This document shows, in pieces, positions 25,384-36,714 of a DNA stretch of 64,000 bases. The stretch is from Euonymus europaeus (Eukaryota > Streptophyta > Magnoliopsida > Celastrales > Celastraceae). The stretch's first letter is position 1, and each line of letters begins with the position of its first letter. The notes under the pieces are model-generated. The model had not been told where the DNA came from, did no database searches, and worked only from the letters and a program-made list of their open reading frames with translations. The translations under genes and the position numbers were made by a program. The DNA is taken from assembly GCA_963580455.1 (NCBI GenBank), contig OY756967.1, positions 4,548,501 through 4,612,500 on the forward strand, in the 5' to 3' direction.

Positions 25384-26480
25384 TCTGTTTATGTTATTTT
25401 TGTATGGTTTTGACAAAAAATCAATGTGGATGTAGATATTGTTGAAAATATAACGAAAATTGTTTATGGATCGATCAAATTCACATAAATGAAATAGAAA
25501 GCAACCAGAATTTCATTACCATAAAAGAACCTCGAAATACATTACCAATTGAACGAACAAAGGAGATAGAAAGCAAGAAACAGAAACGTCAAGCCCAAAG
25601 TAAACTCTCTCTCCTTAAGACTATAGTCTCTCACACGTGGCTTCGGGAATACTTGACGACAGTCTCCCAGGATAGAATGACAACATCTGCACGGAATGGA
25701 AGCGGCACTCCGAGCAATGAACGGAAAAGATGATGGCAGCTCCTCTCAACTATGCACGTGAATGCTCTGAAATTTTTTGGTGTATGTTCCATGAACTAAA
25801 GGGCCCTATTTATAGTGTATGAGGGGAATGTTTGGATTGGAACAACTGAGAGATAAACCTCATCTTAATGAATTATCACCATGAGAATTTTGTATTATCT
25901 CCACTTAAATGAATTATCTCTAAGAGATATTCAACACATCTTTATATGTTGTATTATCTCTACCTGACTGGAATTATCTCTATGGGATATTCAACACATA
26001 TGTTACTTGTCACACGGTTTGGGCTTGAGAGGTCTCTATGGGTTGGACTTGAGCCCAATGTCATGCTCACATGATCTACTATCAAGCAACATTTCATTCA
26101 ATATTCAATCCCTCCATTAATTGGAGCCCAATTAATTTCATGGTCAAACCCATGAATTTCCAACAGATATGTCATTGAAGCTGAAGTTGCAGAAGGGACA
26201 ATCAAGAAGTCCTATAGGGTTTTTGCAGCAAGGATAATACCGAATCGGTATGTCAATAAGGAGAAGATTCTGCAAAAACTTTGCCAAGCTTCACTCTTCT
26301 GCAGTAGTACTGGGAGGCCTTTGTGTGGCTCTGTGCATAGAGACCATTATTGCTAGACAATCATATCAATGTTGTTATATTTTGCTGAAGGAACACAGTC
26401 AAGAAGTCTCCCAGGAGCACAATCATAATACCTTTGCAGCCTTGTCTCTGTTCAATGAAGTGTAAAAGTCTGTAAATATG
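25384..26480 (+). pseudogene. Unidentified gene-like relic, copy 1 (split by a solo LTR)
   Basis: Sequence on both sides of the solo LTR aligns, once the insertion is removed, with 29336-29540: GTTTTGAC..TTTGACAAAAA, AATGTGGAT, then GATAT.TCATTG, CTGAAGTTG and ACAATC.AGAAGTC. One frame reads IEAEVAEGTIKKSYRVFAAR and IIPNRYVNKEKILQKLCQAS before a stop. I do not recognise a family. The insertion at 25440 and frame changes make it non-functional. Confidence 0.45.
25440..26165 (+). mobile_element. Solo LTR, 726 bp, with 5-bp target-site duplication
   Basis: It begins TGTTGAAAATATAAC, ends AATTTCCAACA (TG...CA with a TGTTG/CAACA inverted terminus), and is bracketed by GATAT at 25435-25439 and 26166-26170. 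Its size, ends and target duplication fit an LTR left by intra-element recombination. It carries a TATA-like CTATTTATAGTG near 25806 and no coding capacity. The interrupted host sequence has an uninterrupted relative near 29.3 kb, which supports the boundaries. Orientation follows the TATA motif and is tentative. Confidence 0.88.
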
Positions 26481-26540
26481 CCACAATGACAATATTACTG
26501 TATATATTCCACGCAAAAACTTGTCTGAGACTTCAATTAA

Positions 26541-26826
26541 GGTCTTGCTTGGCAGAGGAGTTGGGTTGGGAGGGGTAGGGAGATGTAGGGTTGAGAGGGG
26601 TTCATAAAAGTGAATCTTAACTTGGTATGAGAGGAGTTGAAAGGGGTTGAGAGCTTTTGATATGAGTGAACACCTCCCAACCTCTCTCATTTTGAGGAGT
26701 TGAAAAAAAAGTATTGGGAGAGATTTGTGAACCCCTCCGAGCTCCTTGAGGTGTTCACGCCAAACAATGATTTATAAAGGTTTGTTTATTCGCGAACCCC
26801 TCCCAACACCTTTCTCAAGCAAGGCC
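26541..26826. mobile_element. Tourist-like MITE (PIF/Harbinger), 286 bp
   Basis: The terminal inverted repeats are GGTCTTGCTTGG... at the left and ...CAAGCAAGGCC at the right (10 of the first 11 bases pair), extended by the G-rich/C-rich subterminal blocks GAGGGG and CCCCTC. A 3-bp duplication TAA flanks it (26538-26540, 26827-26829). No ORF of its own. Confidence 0.8.
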
Positions 26827-27125
26827 TAAGAGTCTAGTTTTTACTTTCAATTCCAGCATATATTTTTGGGCTCGAAAGCCCAGAACCTAATTACAAAGGT
26901 TTAGACATCATGGCCCAAATTTTTTTTTTTGGGGTTTAATTTTCATGGCTCAAATTGGATTTTCTATTTTGCCCCTAATCAAATAACAATGAAACTGATT
27001 TTATATGATACATAGTTTTAGTACAAAAAGAAAACATTTTTGACAAATATAATAATATTTTTATAATTTTTTCTATTAGAATTCATTTAATTTTACATTA
27101 TATTACCCTACAATCCAAATGGAGT

Positions 27126-27529
27126 GGTAATGAGATTACTGGTAGGCAACACAATGATACCAAACATAATTGGCCATTAGTTACTGATTTGGTTGTATTG
27201 AAAAATATGTTTTGTTGATGTGGTTGTATTGAGATATGTATTTTGGTGATATGAATGATGATATGGCTTGACTTTTTGTAATAAAGGTAGAATACAGTCT
27301 TGATTTTGGTGTAAATTTGATAGAGATAGTAAGAAGGATAAGAAAATAGTTGGGTTGGATAACGGTTTTGTATTGAGAGATGTGTTTTACTGATGTGATA
27401 GTATTGAAATATGTGTTATACTGATTTGATTGTATTAATAGTTGTGTTTTTATGAGATAAATGCAGGACCCAATTTTAAAATTTAATAGGCCATTAGCAT
27501 ATGCACCGTTGTGGTTGCCCAACGGTAAT
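27126..27529. mobile_element. Candidate MITE with internal short repeats
   Basis: The left part (GATTACTGGTAGGCAAC... GGCCATTAG) has an imperfect inverted partner at the right (GGCCATTAG... GGTTGCCCAACGGTAAT). The interior repeats a phrase like GATGTG.TTGTATTGA.ATATGT four times. I could not fix a target-site duplication. Confidence 0.45.
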
Positions 27530-28144
27530 GAAAGTTCTTTAAAGAAGTGTGTAATTAGAATACATATTTCCAGCTGGTTTTCGAATTACAACAATTCACA
27601 TGGGTTTAATCAGGCTCTCCTTGAAAAACATATTTGAAGGATTAAGTGATTAACGATCGATCTCAGTCTCTTAAGCTAGGATGCTAAAGGGTCTTTTTAT
27701 TTTATATTTTATGAAAGAGTGCGACATTCTGTTAATTTATTAATATTCTCACTTATGACCGAAGAATATCATGGTAACAAAGCGAGAGACAACCACTTGC
27801 ACAAATATTTAACACAAAAACAAACGTTGTGAAAGTGGCCAGGGAATAGAAATTTCCCCGAAAGGTGAAGATTTTTTTATTTATGGAAATCATGCATGAA
27901 TTTCATCCCCACTCGACATAATCTTTGAATTGAAAGTAACATGTGCAAATTGAAGGTGGGCGCCCTTTATGTGGTGCATATGATATATGACACTACCAAT
28001 CAAGTATTAATTTTTGCTCTGTGTTGAAAATTGCTTGGAGGACTCTTCCATGGTGGAGTCACATAAAAAGGCTATTGGGAGCTGGGTTTATTGGTATAAT
28101 CATGGTACTTAGAAAACTGTTAAAAGGATGACGACATTAGCCTC

Positions 28145-28620
28145 TCCTTGATGGCTTTGTGGGAGTCCTGGAATTTTCGAAATCAAAGAATTCACAATGT
28201 GCATGGCAGACCAGTGGATGGCCTTTTCAACTATATTCCTAGCTTCCTTAGAGAGTATGCTAGTTGTAGACATACAGAAGAGGCTGAAACATCTAGGTTT
28301 GATACCACACGCTGGAGGGTTGTGAGAGAGGGTGAAGTCACTGTTAATGTGGATGCTGCAAGTGATAGAGGGGAATAGGAGTGCGGCTGGATGTGTGGTG
28401 CCAAATGGGAGGGAGAGGAGAGCTCATCTCGTCTATGGTTGGCCATCCTCCTATGGTTAAACTGGCATAGCTATATGCAATCAAGGACTGTATCAAACTT
28501 GCAAAGTTATCCCATGCTACATCGTTTTCTACCAAACCCACAAATATATGATATTTTGATGACAATGACATATCTTAAATTGCGCTCGATTTGTTGTACT
28601 CAATCGGTCAACAATTGACT
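28145..28620 (+). pseudogene. Reverse-transcriptase-linked RNase H-like (RVT_3 type) relic
   Basis: Piecewise translation gives MALWESWNFRNQRIHN, then TRWRVVREGEVTVNVDAASD, and after a frame change a GNRSAAGCVV segment and LYAIKDCIKLAKL followed by YFDDND. This order (ALW..RN, W..P..G..KVNVDAA, then an acidic-residue helix) matches the C-terminal RNase H-like domain found in plant LINEs and in free-standing host copies. Stops and at least one frameshift make it a relic. I cannot see the reverse transcriptase part. Confidence 0.55.
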
Positions 28621-29335
28621 TGATTTGAATATCTAATAATATATTATTTTTTATTAGAAGGGCACAAATATATATACAGCTATTATACACACGAGAAAAT
28701 TTCTTACCCTTTTCAGCAATTGCAAACACATGGGACTTAAAATTTTGTGAAGTTTTTTTCTTTTATTATTTATATATAAGTCTACAACATGATCATATAA
28801 GGGGGTGTGGGTAGAGGGGGTCTGAAATAGACACTCATTTCTAAGACAGTACTGCCAAAGCAAACTTAATATTCAAGCTACAAAATGAACAATGTAACTT
28901 TTCATCAATCAACTATTCTCATAGTCTTATTTTCCTCTATAATTATTTTTTTCGATTACATCCTTCAACTATCTCAAGTATCATATTCGTCCCTCCGTTA
29001 TGACGGAAAATTTTGACCTGACATCTATATTGTAATTTGAACACCTTTTTACGTGGCATGAACCCAAAATAAATATGAAACTTAATCATAAAATCCCAAA
29101 TCTCCACCATTAAAACTCTAGCAAAACCCAAACCCTTTAAATCCCTTAATCCCAAAATCCAATATGTACCACAATTTTTTATGGATATCGCTGCGGATCC
29201 TAAAGACGAGTCAGCCCAACTAGACTTCTACTTGGGCCTTGGAGGTAGAGGAGCCCAATCCCAGAGAGATTGAAAGGAGTATACCAAAAGTCCAAAACAC
29301 ATATGAATATCACTGCTTCTCTAGCATTAATTTGT
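28621..29335. other. Gene-free spacer
   Basis: No coding or RNA feature recognised; AT-rich with short simple runs. Confidence 0.4.
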
Positions 29336-29936
29336 GTTTTATGCATGCTCTGTTTTGACTTTGACAAAAATGAATGTGGATATTGTAGATATATCATTGG
29401 CAACTGAAGTTGTTGAAGAGACAATCGAGAAGTCATGCAATGATGTACATATCCGTTTGCATCAAAGATAATACCCAATTGGTATGCCAATGAGGAGCAG
29501 CAAATGCAGAATGCATTTTCCCAACCTTGAGATTGCTCCCTCACAACATTATAATAAGATTTACTAAACTATAGTTCTCTCTCTCTCTCTCTATCTATAT
29601 ATGTATATATATATATATACATATGTATAGAGGACTATTGTTAATGATTCTTTGTGATACAGACAATAATGCTCAATATTATAACAATAATGAGAGTGAC
29701 GATCACATAATTTTATAGCTTACTATGTGGTTGAGAGAGAAACAGATGCAAAAGCTTCTGGGTTTTTAGATTTCAATATGCCAGTGATGAAAAACCAGAA
29801 GAAAAACAAATGGGCAGTTCCAGCTCAATTTGGTCTGGCACAAGAAGCCCCGGCACTGCATACCATGCTCTGGTTCAGGTTTTCAAGTTCCCAGCAAAGG
29901 GAGGCTGGTGGTCCTGTCAGCACTCGAGGTAGATAG
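29336..29936 (+). pseudogene. Unidentified gene-like relic, copy 2
   Basis: It aligns with the relic at 25384-26300. Here a frame reads NVDIVDISLATEVVEETIEK and, past a stop and a shift, IGMPMRSSKCRMHFPNLEIA. A further plausible coding block (29727-29936) reads ERETDAKASGFLDFNMPVMK then a lysine-rich and FSSSQQREAGG stretch. A TA microsatellite lies at about 29590-29630. No family recognised; at best a decayed duplicate. Confidence 0.4.
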
Positions 29937-30368
29937 ATATATCTGTAGCTATATACTTTCATGGTCCACAAGGACCACAACGATTTAAGTAGTGTACAAG
30001 AGTTGCTCAGCATTGACAGGACTCGTGAAAACTAAAGGCGGAATATTAAATCATAAGAAGCTCTTCAATAATTGCATGAGAATTTGATGTCAGAGCAAGT
30101 GAGCAACCATGAATGAATAAACAAACCACAATAACAGCTTGTACCTTTGAAAGAGAGGACAATGTCAATGAATCACTTGCTAAAGATAGAAAATGAGTTT
30201 TTTTTTAAAAGCCATCGAAAAGGAAAGATACCCAGTATGAGATTCCATTGAAGTAAAGGTAGCAAGAGTATAATGTTCTAGTTCTTGTCTTCCTATTCTA
30301 CCCCTAGGCTGCATAAGAGTGACACGGATCTTCAAAGTAGAATCTGCAAAGCAAAAGGGAGAAATAGA
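29937..30368. promoter_or_regulatory. Upstream region of the UGT gene
   Basis: Non-coding up to the ATG at 30369. An open frame runs upstream from 30285 without an ATG, so the first methionine in frame is at 30369, where the family's N-terminal beta strand begins. I could not pick a TATA box with confidence. Confidence 0.35.
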
Positions 30369-31799
30369 ATGGGTAACCCACATATTCTGGTTGTACCTTA
30401 TCCAACTCTAGGCCATGTGATTCCTCTGATGGAGCTCTCTCTGTGCTTAGCCAAACTTGGATTTAAAATCACGTTTGTAAACACAGAGTATAACAATGAG
30501 AAAGTCAAGAATAGCCTGCAAGGGGATGTAGGGAATCAGATTAACCTAGCCTCAGTCTCCGATGGAATGGAACCTGGAGAGAGTAGGAATCAGCCAGGAA
30601 AGGCATCTGGAGCAATATTGCGGGTTATGCCAGGAAAGATAGAGGAACTCATCGAACAATTTAATGGATCGGAGAGTGAAAAGATCACTTGTATACTGGC
30701 AGATCAGACCATCGGATGGGCTCTGGAAATTGCAGAGAAGAAGGGCATCCGGCGCGCTGCCTTCTGTCCTGCAGCAGCTGCACTGTTGGTTTTGGGATTC
30801 AGCATCCCAAAGCTTATCAATGATGGAACTATCGATGATTTTGGTAAGATCATTACTTACTTTAGTGTGCGCACTTATAGTGATACTATAACAGAGAAAA
30901 TTAATTGAAAGAGCTTACCTGCAGGGACTCCCAAAAAAGAAGAGATGATAAAATTTTCGCCAACCATGCCTGCCATAAACACCAAACACTTTGTGTGGGC
31001 TTGCCTGGGCAACACAAGTGCACAGAAGCATATTTTTCAGCTTATGGTTAGAAACAACCAATCTATGAAATTAACTGAATGGCTCCTTTGCAACTCAACT
31101 TATGACATTGAGCCTGCAGCATTCACGTTGGCTCCACATATCCTACCTATAGGCCCTCTCCATGCAAGCAATCAGCTTGGAAACACAGCGGGAAACTTCC
31201 GGCCAGAAGACTCAGCTTGTTTAAGATGGCTTGATCAACAGCCACCACAATCAGTCATATACATTGCTTTTGGAAGTATCACTGTTTTTGATCCAACTCA
31301 ATTGAAGGAATTGGCCTATGGGCTTGAATTCTTGAGCCGTCCATTCCTGTGGGTTCTGTGTCCCGACACTACAGAAGGAACAAACTTGAAAGAATTTCAG
31401 CACAGATTCAGAGATTGTGGGCAGATTGTAGATTGGGCACCTCAACAGAAGGTTCTGGCTCATCCTTCCATTGCTTGCTTCATGACCCATTGTGGCTGGA
31501 ATTCCACCATTGAAGGAGTGAGTAACGGGGTCCCATTATTGTGCTGGCCTTACTTTGCTGACCAGTTCATCAACCAAGACTACATTTGTAACATCTGGAG
31601 CATCGGATTGGGCTTTAACCGAGATCAGAGTGGGATCATTACAAGCAGTGAAATTAACGATAAAATAGAGCAGCTGCTGGGAAACAAAAGGTACAAAGAA
31701 AAGGCATTGGATCTCAAAGAAAAAATCATGAATAGCATCAAAGAAGGAGGTACTTCCCACAAAAATTTCAAAAACTTCATTGAATGGCTAAGGACATGA
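30369..31799 (+). CDS. UGT83A1: UDP-glycosyltransferase, UGT83A1-like
   Basis: Two exons (30369-30843 and 30925-31799, intron 81 bp, GT-AG) encode 449 residues, normal for family 1 plant UGTs. The N-terminal domain starts NPHILVVPYPTLGHVIPLME, with the catalytic histidine at residue 16. FCPAAAALLVLGFS and LPIGPL follow. The 44-residue PSPG box spans residues 329-372, from WAPQQKVL through THCGWNST to YFADQ; the closing D-Q pair is typical of UDP-glucose users. The intron position, after ...TIDDFG, agrees with the UGT83 group as I recall it. The enzyme should glucosylate a small hydrophobic acceptor in the cytosol; the acceptor cannot be told. No stops or frameshifts, so it appears functional. 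Confidence 0.93.
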
Positions 31800-34580
31800 G
31801 TTCTCTATGTATTATTCCAACATCTTTACTAGAATATTAGACAATTGTTAAAAAGTTGAGAGGGAAGGAAGTTAAGTTACCAACCTATTCTGACCATGAA
31901 GAACTGGCCACACATATATTAAATCTAGCATTTGCAACTCAGCAACAGCGTCTAAATACAATCTTCAAACCAATTTCCACTGCCCTGATCACGGTTGAGC
32001 CACATAATTACATGCTTTGTGCAAGCGCCAAAACCTAACATCTAAATTTGATTTCTATATATACTTGTCCAAACAATTATCGATTTTCAACAACCAAACC
32101 AAAAGAGGAATCCAAGGGGAGCGACAAAAAACCAAAGACCCAGAGAGAAGAAATTGAACAATTGCTTGATAGATACCTGAAGACCAGGGACAGGATGAAG
32201 ATCTGAACTGCCCACCGATAAGCCTAAACCAGAAACAAAACAAAAAAAATTAACAAATCTAATCAGTAAGTTCACTGTTAGATACAGAAGAATAGCTAAG
32301 CAGGTTTGAAACGACTGTAGAAAGTTCAACGTCGAATTCCTAACACAATCTGAGGAAATCGAAAAAAAAGAGAGAAAATGTGAACCGAAACTAGCACAGA
32401 TAGATGACTGCGGAGACCGAAGGATGTTCTTCTGCGGCAGTTTTGCGAGTTCGAGTCCGCGGTGGACTTAAACTGAAAGCCTGCGTCCGACGCTGTTGTT
32501 CGACTGGAAATGTTTAAATGGATCAAAGAGTTTTTTTTATTTAAAAAAAAGATATTTATTACCGTGTAAAGTCCTAAATTTGAAATGGGAACAATATACT
32601 CATGGATTTTTATTTTTATTTTTTTAGTAATAATTTTTTTTATATAAAAATTTACTTCTTACATGTCTCCCTAGCTCATGGATTAAATATGGGGTCCATA
32701 TGATTTTGGCTTTTTTGGTAATTATATCCAATAAGTTTGTGTAAATATGTGATCCGAATGAATGATTCAATGATCGTGTAGTTACATATTTTGATAAGTA
32801 GGTGTGTGATGAAAGATGAATGAAGTTATTATAGGTCATTATCAAAATATGAGAAGTCGCAGATTACAAATGTAATCAGTTTCTAGACATGATTTTTATA
32901 ATGCAACATTTCATTTTGGGTTCGCAATTTTTTAAGAAATGACCTATGAATAATCTGAAGAAAAAAAAAAAAAAAAGACGTTGCCCCGGACCTCATCACT
33001 TATTCGCCCTCTATTTATTCTAATCCTAGTTTCACTGTGAATATACTCTAAAATTTAAATATTTTATTCAAACACTAGTTTATAAGCTCTAAAATAAATT
33101 ACTGTATCTGTCTGTTTGGTGTAACTTCTGGCGCAAAGCTTAGAGGCTAGCAAAAGAAGCTACACCAAAAATGACTTTGTATTACATAATTACTTCAATT
33201 TTATTGTATTTTTAATTGAAAGTAGTTATCAACAACCCACATGCATTTTAATAGACTTTTACATAGGGAAGATATTTGCAAATGAAAAATAAGATGCAAT
33301 ATAGGGAAGGAAAAGGCAGGAAATTTGGCTTTATTGCACATGGTTTTCTTTCAGAGATGAGAAAGGAGTCAGTGTCATCTCAATCTCTCCCACACACCAG
33401 TAAGTAAGTGATATGGCAATGTTTCACTGAGATATTTTATATCAGAATGTGCTCTTCCATAGTCCATACTCTCTCTTCAGTAGCAGCTACTCCTCCTTCT
33501 GCTAATCCTGCAGAATGTTAAAACTTGAATCACTGTGGCTCTGTGTGTCTCAGTGTCTGTCCACCAACTAAAACCAACCCTCTTTTATTGGCTAAATCAT
33601 GGTGGCCCTGTCAACATGCCCCCCCCCTGTCCCAGCATCAGAAAGTCTTCATTTCATATCTATCTCTACATTTTCAATAATTTTTAATCCTTTGGCATTC
33701 ATTCATTACTATGTTTTATAAATGAAAAAACAATTAAAGAACAAATGTACTTAATAGAGTGAAGGAATTAATTAGTTCTAAGGCTATGTTTGGATAACAT
33801 TTGTTGAGAGTAAAATAGGGAGGACTAAGTAGGAGGTAAACCGTTCCACCATCTTAGATTGGAGGAGGGGAGTAGTTAGTGTAGTGTGTGATGAAGGGGT
33901 GAATTATCTGCTCCAATACCCTCATTTGTCTACATTTCTTACTTTCAAATTAGGGTGTATGAGAGAAGGTTGCATTTAATATTTTATTTCATATTTTGCC
34001 CTTAATTTTTGAGGACTTAGATTAGGGATAAGTTATATAAGTAAATGACTTTTTTTCTTCTTCTTATCCTCCTTATTAACTCTATCTTCTATCCACGGAT
34101 TTTGGAATTTTAAAGTCTTTAATTCATAACTAATGGTGGAAAAAAAGTCGCACAAATTTTAAAAATAAAAAAATAAAATGTGGTGTGATGCGACACACTT
34201 TTCAAATCATTAGATTCAAAATATAAATTGTACAATTTTTAACGAACAGAACCCCATATCCTCATGGAAGTAAGGGTGGTCCGCCTCACATAATTCTCCT
34301 CTCTTAATCTCAGTTAACCCTTGATTTCAATCCAAGTGGAGCCTTGGTTAGGTGCGTTAATTTGAACCTTGAATGAAATTTTTTTAAATGAAAATGTACT
34401 TATTTGGAAAAAATTAACATAATTGGACAAACAAAATAATCAATCTTAAGGAGATTATCATATATGTAGATATACCATTAAACAAACTCAAATATAAGGA
34501 ATTAGCTTAACCAAAATTTAAAGGGACTTGTCATTTTGCCATTGGAGAGAGTCTAGAAGAAGGAAGAATTTTTTTTTTGA
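31800..34580. other. Gene-free spacer
   Basis: No gene with clear support. The GC-richer patch at about 32380-32510 and its minus-strand frames resemble a 5' exon region, but no product is recognisable. A candidate MITE lies at about 33782-34348. A poly-A run occurs near 32960, and the stretch at 33360-33600 is C/T-rich non-coding. Confidence 0.4.
33782..34348. mobile_element. Candidate MITE (imperfect inverted ends)
   Basis: The left end AAGGCTATGTTTGGAT and the right end ATCCAAGTGGAGCCTT are imperfect inverted repeats of the GGNNNTGTTTGGAT type common at PIF/Harbinger MITE ends. No clean 3-bp target duplication, so the class is tentative. Confidence 0.4.
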
Positions 34581-34889
34581 CTACCATGATACACATTGAT
34601 TCTGTTCTTCATCCCTTGTGGGGAAATAGAAATGGATCAATTTCTGCAAAATCTTAACCTGGGTCTTTAGCAAGACAATGTAATCTGCAGTTTCTTGGAA
34701 CAACTCATCTGGTTTTACTGTCTTTCCATTGTTGTTGTGGGCAGGAATCAGTTCCTTTAGTGCCTCCAACTTGTCTGAGAGCTTGACATTAACGTTGCTT
34801 CTTTCACAACCTCTGCAGACTGCATATGCTGATCTTCTTCTTCTGGTCTTCCTCAAATAGTTCATGGGTTTCGTAAGTTTCGAAGTCAT
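34581..34889 (-). CDS. UPB1: Small atypical bHLH protein, UPBEAT1-like
   Basis: A 102-residue single-exon protein. An arginine-rich stretch (LRKTRRRRSAY, residues 12-22) is followed by an HLH: KLSDKLEALKELIPAH, a short loop with NNNGKTVKPDE, then LFQETADYIVLLKTQVKILQ. The motif LKELIP..LFQ.TADYI..L..KV matches UPBEAT1, a root-tip regulator of peroxidase genes. The basic region lacks the usual His-Glu-Arg E-box contacts, as in other atypical bHLHs. The ATG at 34889 is chosen because homology begins there; the frame stays open upstream to 35216 but that part looks like leader. Confidence in UPB1 itself, rather than a sister gene, is moderate. Confidence 0.78.
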   Translation of the reverse strand: MTSKLTKPMNYLRKTRRRRSAYAVCRGCERSNVNVKLSDKLEALKELIPAHNNNGKTVKPDELFQETADYIVLLKTQVKILQKLIHFYFPTRDEEQNQCVSW

Positions 34890-36324
34890 GGTTTCAACCC
34901 AAAAGGCCACAAATGTGAGAGAGAGAGGGAGTTTGTTAGAGGATGAGGGAGAGGGAGCCTTGAGCTTAAGTAATGGAAGATTGAAACCTTGCCCCCTTGG
35001 TTTTCCATTTATTACAGAATCACCATTGTTGGCTCTTTCCTCTGTCTTCCTACTCCTTTTGGGATTGTTTTTTAATACTAGTTTTTTTTTTTGGGTTTCC
35101 CAATATAAGGATTGAAGTGATAATAATCGTGCAATATGAAAAATACCATGCAAGTTTGTCCTTAGACAAGAGTTTAAATTCGAGCTGACAAACTTTCGGA
35201 TACACAATTTTTTCATATGATAATATGATAAGTTGCGTCAAAACTCAGTGAATCGTCACAAAAATATTATTTTCGTTGAAAATTAATCTCAAAACATTTC
35301 GAATCTATATATTTGACCCATGAAAGTTTGCAGCTAATTTTTTATCCAACTAATTCTTGCTATTGTTGACCTTGCTCAGGCATTATAAAGATTTTTTTGT
35401 CTGAATATGTGATGCTTAATTAGATGGCAATGAATGAAGCATTTTTGGTTTATCAAATCCCTAGCTAAATCCTAGATATCAAAGGCAAATATCAAGGATA
35501 GGCCATGAAGGACAATGACTGGGGACCAATAATTACCAGGCCCACCCTGCATAAAGGAAGATATTACACATGCAATGGAGATTAGTTTTGTAATTTTACA
35601 TGTAAACAACCGGCCCAAACTCAACCGGACCACTTGAAAAATTCAAGCGGGAAGAAGGCGCAAACACTCGGGAGTCTGTGGGATTGAGCAAGCCTGTCTA
35701 TCTATACTACTGGCACGTGTTAAGTTGAGGCTTGTCCAATTTTTTTTGATAAAATCGAAATCAAATCGAATGATCAATTTTTTTCCAAAAAAAATTACAT
35801 TTTGCATTAAGACCGATCAAAAAATTGATCAAAAATCGATCGATATTCGACTAAATGATTTGACCAAAATATATCAAAAAATCGATCAAAATTGACCGTT
35901 GACACTCCTAATTCTAATCCCGTTTCCTAAAATACCCCCAATTTCATATAATTATCTCAAACTACCTCATTAGTCATTACTCTCTTTTTTTACTGAATTT
36001 CTTACTTTACTAATATGTTATATATTTATAAGTAAAAGCCAAAAGATCTAGCGGAAAAATTGAAAAGGAGAACCCCCAACAGACATTAAAAAAAAAAAAA
36101 AAAAAAAAAAGACAAACCTGCATGTAACCGAGTTTAATAAAATGGGATGGCAATTCAGATATAATTCAACAAACTTAAGGGCAATTTAGTAAATGAAGTA
36201 GAGAAGAGGCTGTGGACTTGTGAGATAGCTAGTCTTGGTTTCACTAAAGGGGAGCATGTGAAATGAAAATGGGGATGGGCCAGCAAAGAGAAGGAAGCAA
36301 AGCACATGGAGGAAGCATGGCGCC

Positions 36325-36383
<59 letters not shown>

Positions 36384-36714
36384 TGTGATGTGTGAACAAG
36401 ACGCAGACAGTAAAGCAGCATGCATTGTACAGCATGTTCTCCACATTCCATGCATGCAACTGCTCATATGGCCTCACTAATTCCCCTCCCAAACCCCAAT
36501 AACATTCTTGTTTGTGTATGTGTCGACTGTTGAGCACATGATTTTCAATCTGAATTTTCTTAAGCTTTATAAGTATTGAATCTGAAAATGATCTATAAAT
36601 TCTGTCAAATTGTTCAGACATGTTCATTAAGAGTTGTTCATGTTATTGCTTCAAGCAGTAATATCAAAAACAATATATTGAAAGAAATTATCATCTCAGA
36701 TATCATAACAAATT
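34890..36714. other. Spacer between the bHLH gene and the telomere-like repeats
   Basis: Contains the bHLH 5' leader (C/T-rich on the minus strand at about 34890-35060), a cluster of GATCAAAA/ATCGATC phrases at about 35740-35900, a poly-A run at about 36087-36110 and a CA/GA microsatellite. No gene supported. Confidence 0.45.
36324..36378. repeat. (CA)n(GA)n compound microsatellite
   Basis: CACACACACACA runs directly into about 20 GA units. Minus-strand ORFs through this tract are pure Leu-Ser repeats and are not genes. Confidence 0.95.

Noticed and set aside
30285..30368. Upstream extension of the UGT reading frame
   Set aside because: The frame is open but contains no ATG before 30369, and family homology starts with NPHILVVP.
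34890..35216. 109-codon in-frame extension upstream of the bHLH start
   Set aside because: Low-complexity and leader-like, and it crosses C/T-rich sequence; homology to UPBEAT1-type proteins begins near the ATG at 34889.
36155..36627. Three overlapping minus-strand ORFs of 93-127 codons
   Set aside because: They run through the (CA)n(GA)n microsatellite and are Leu-Ser or Ser-Leu repeats in several frames at once.
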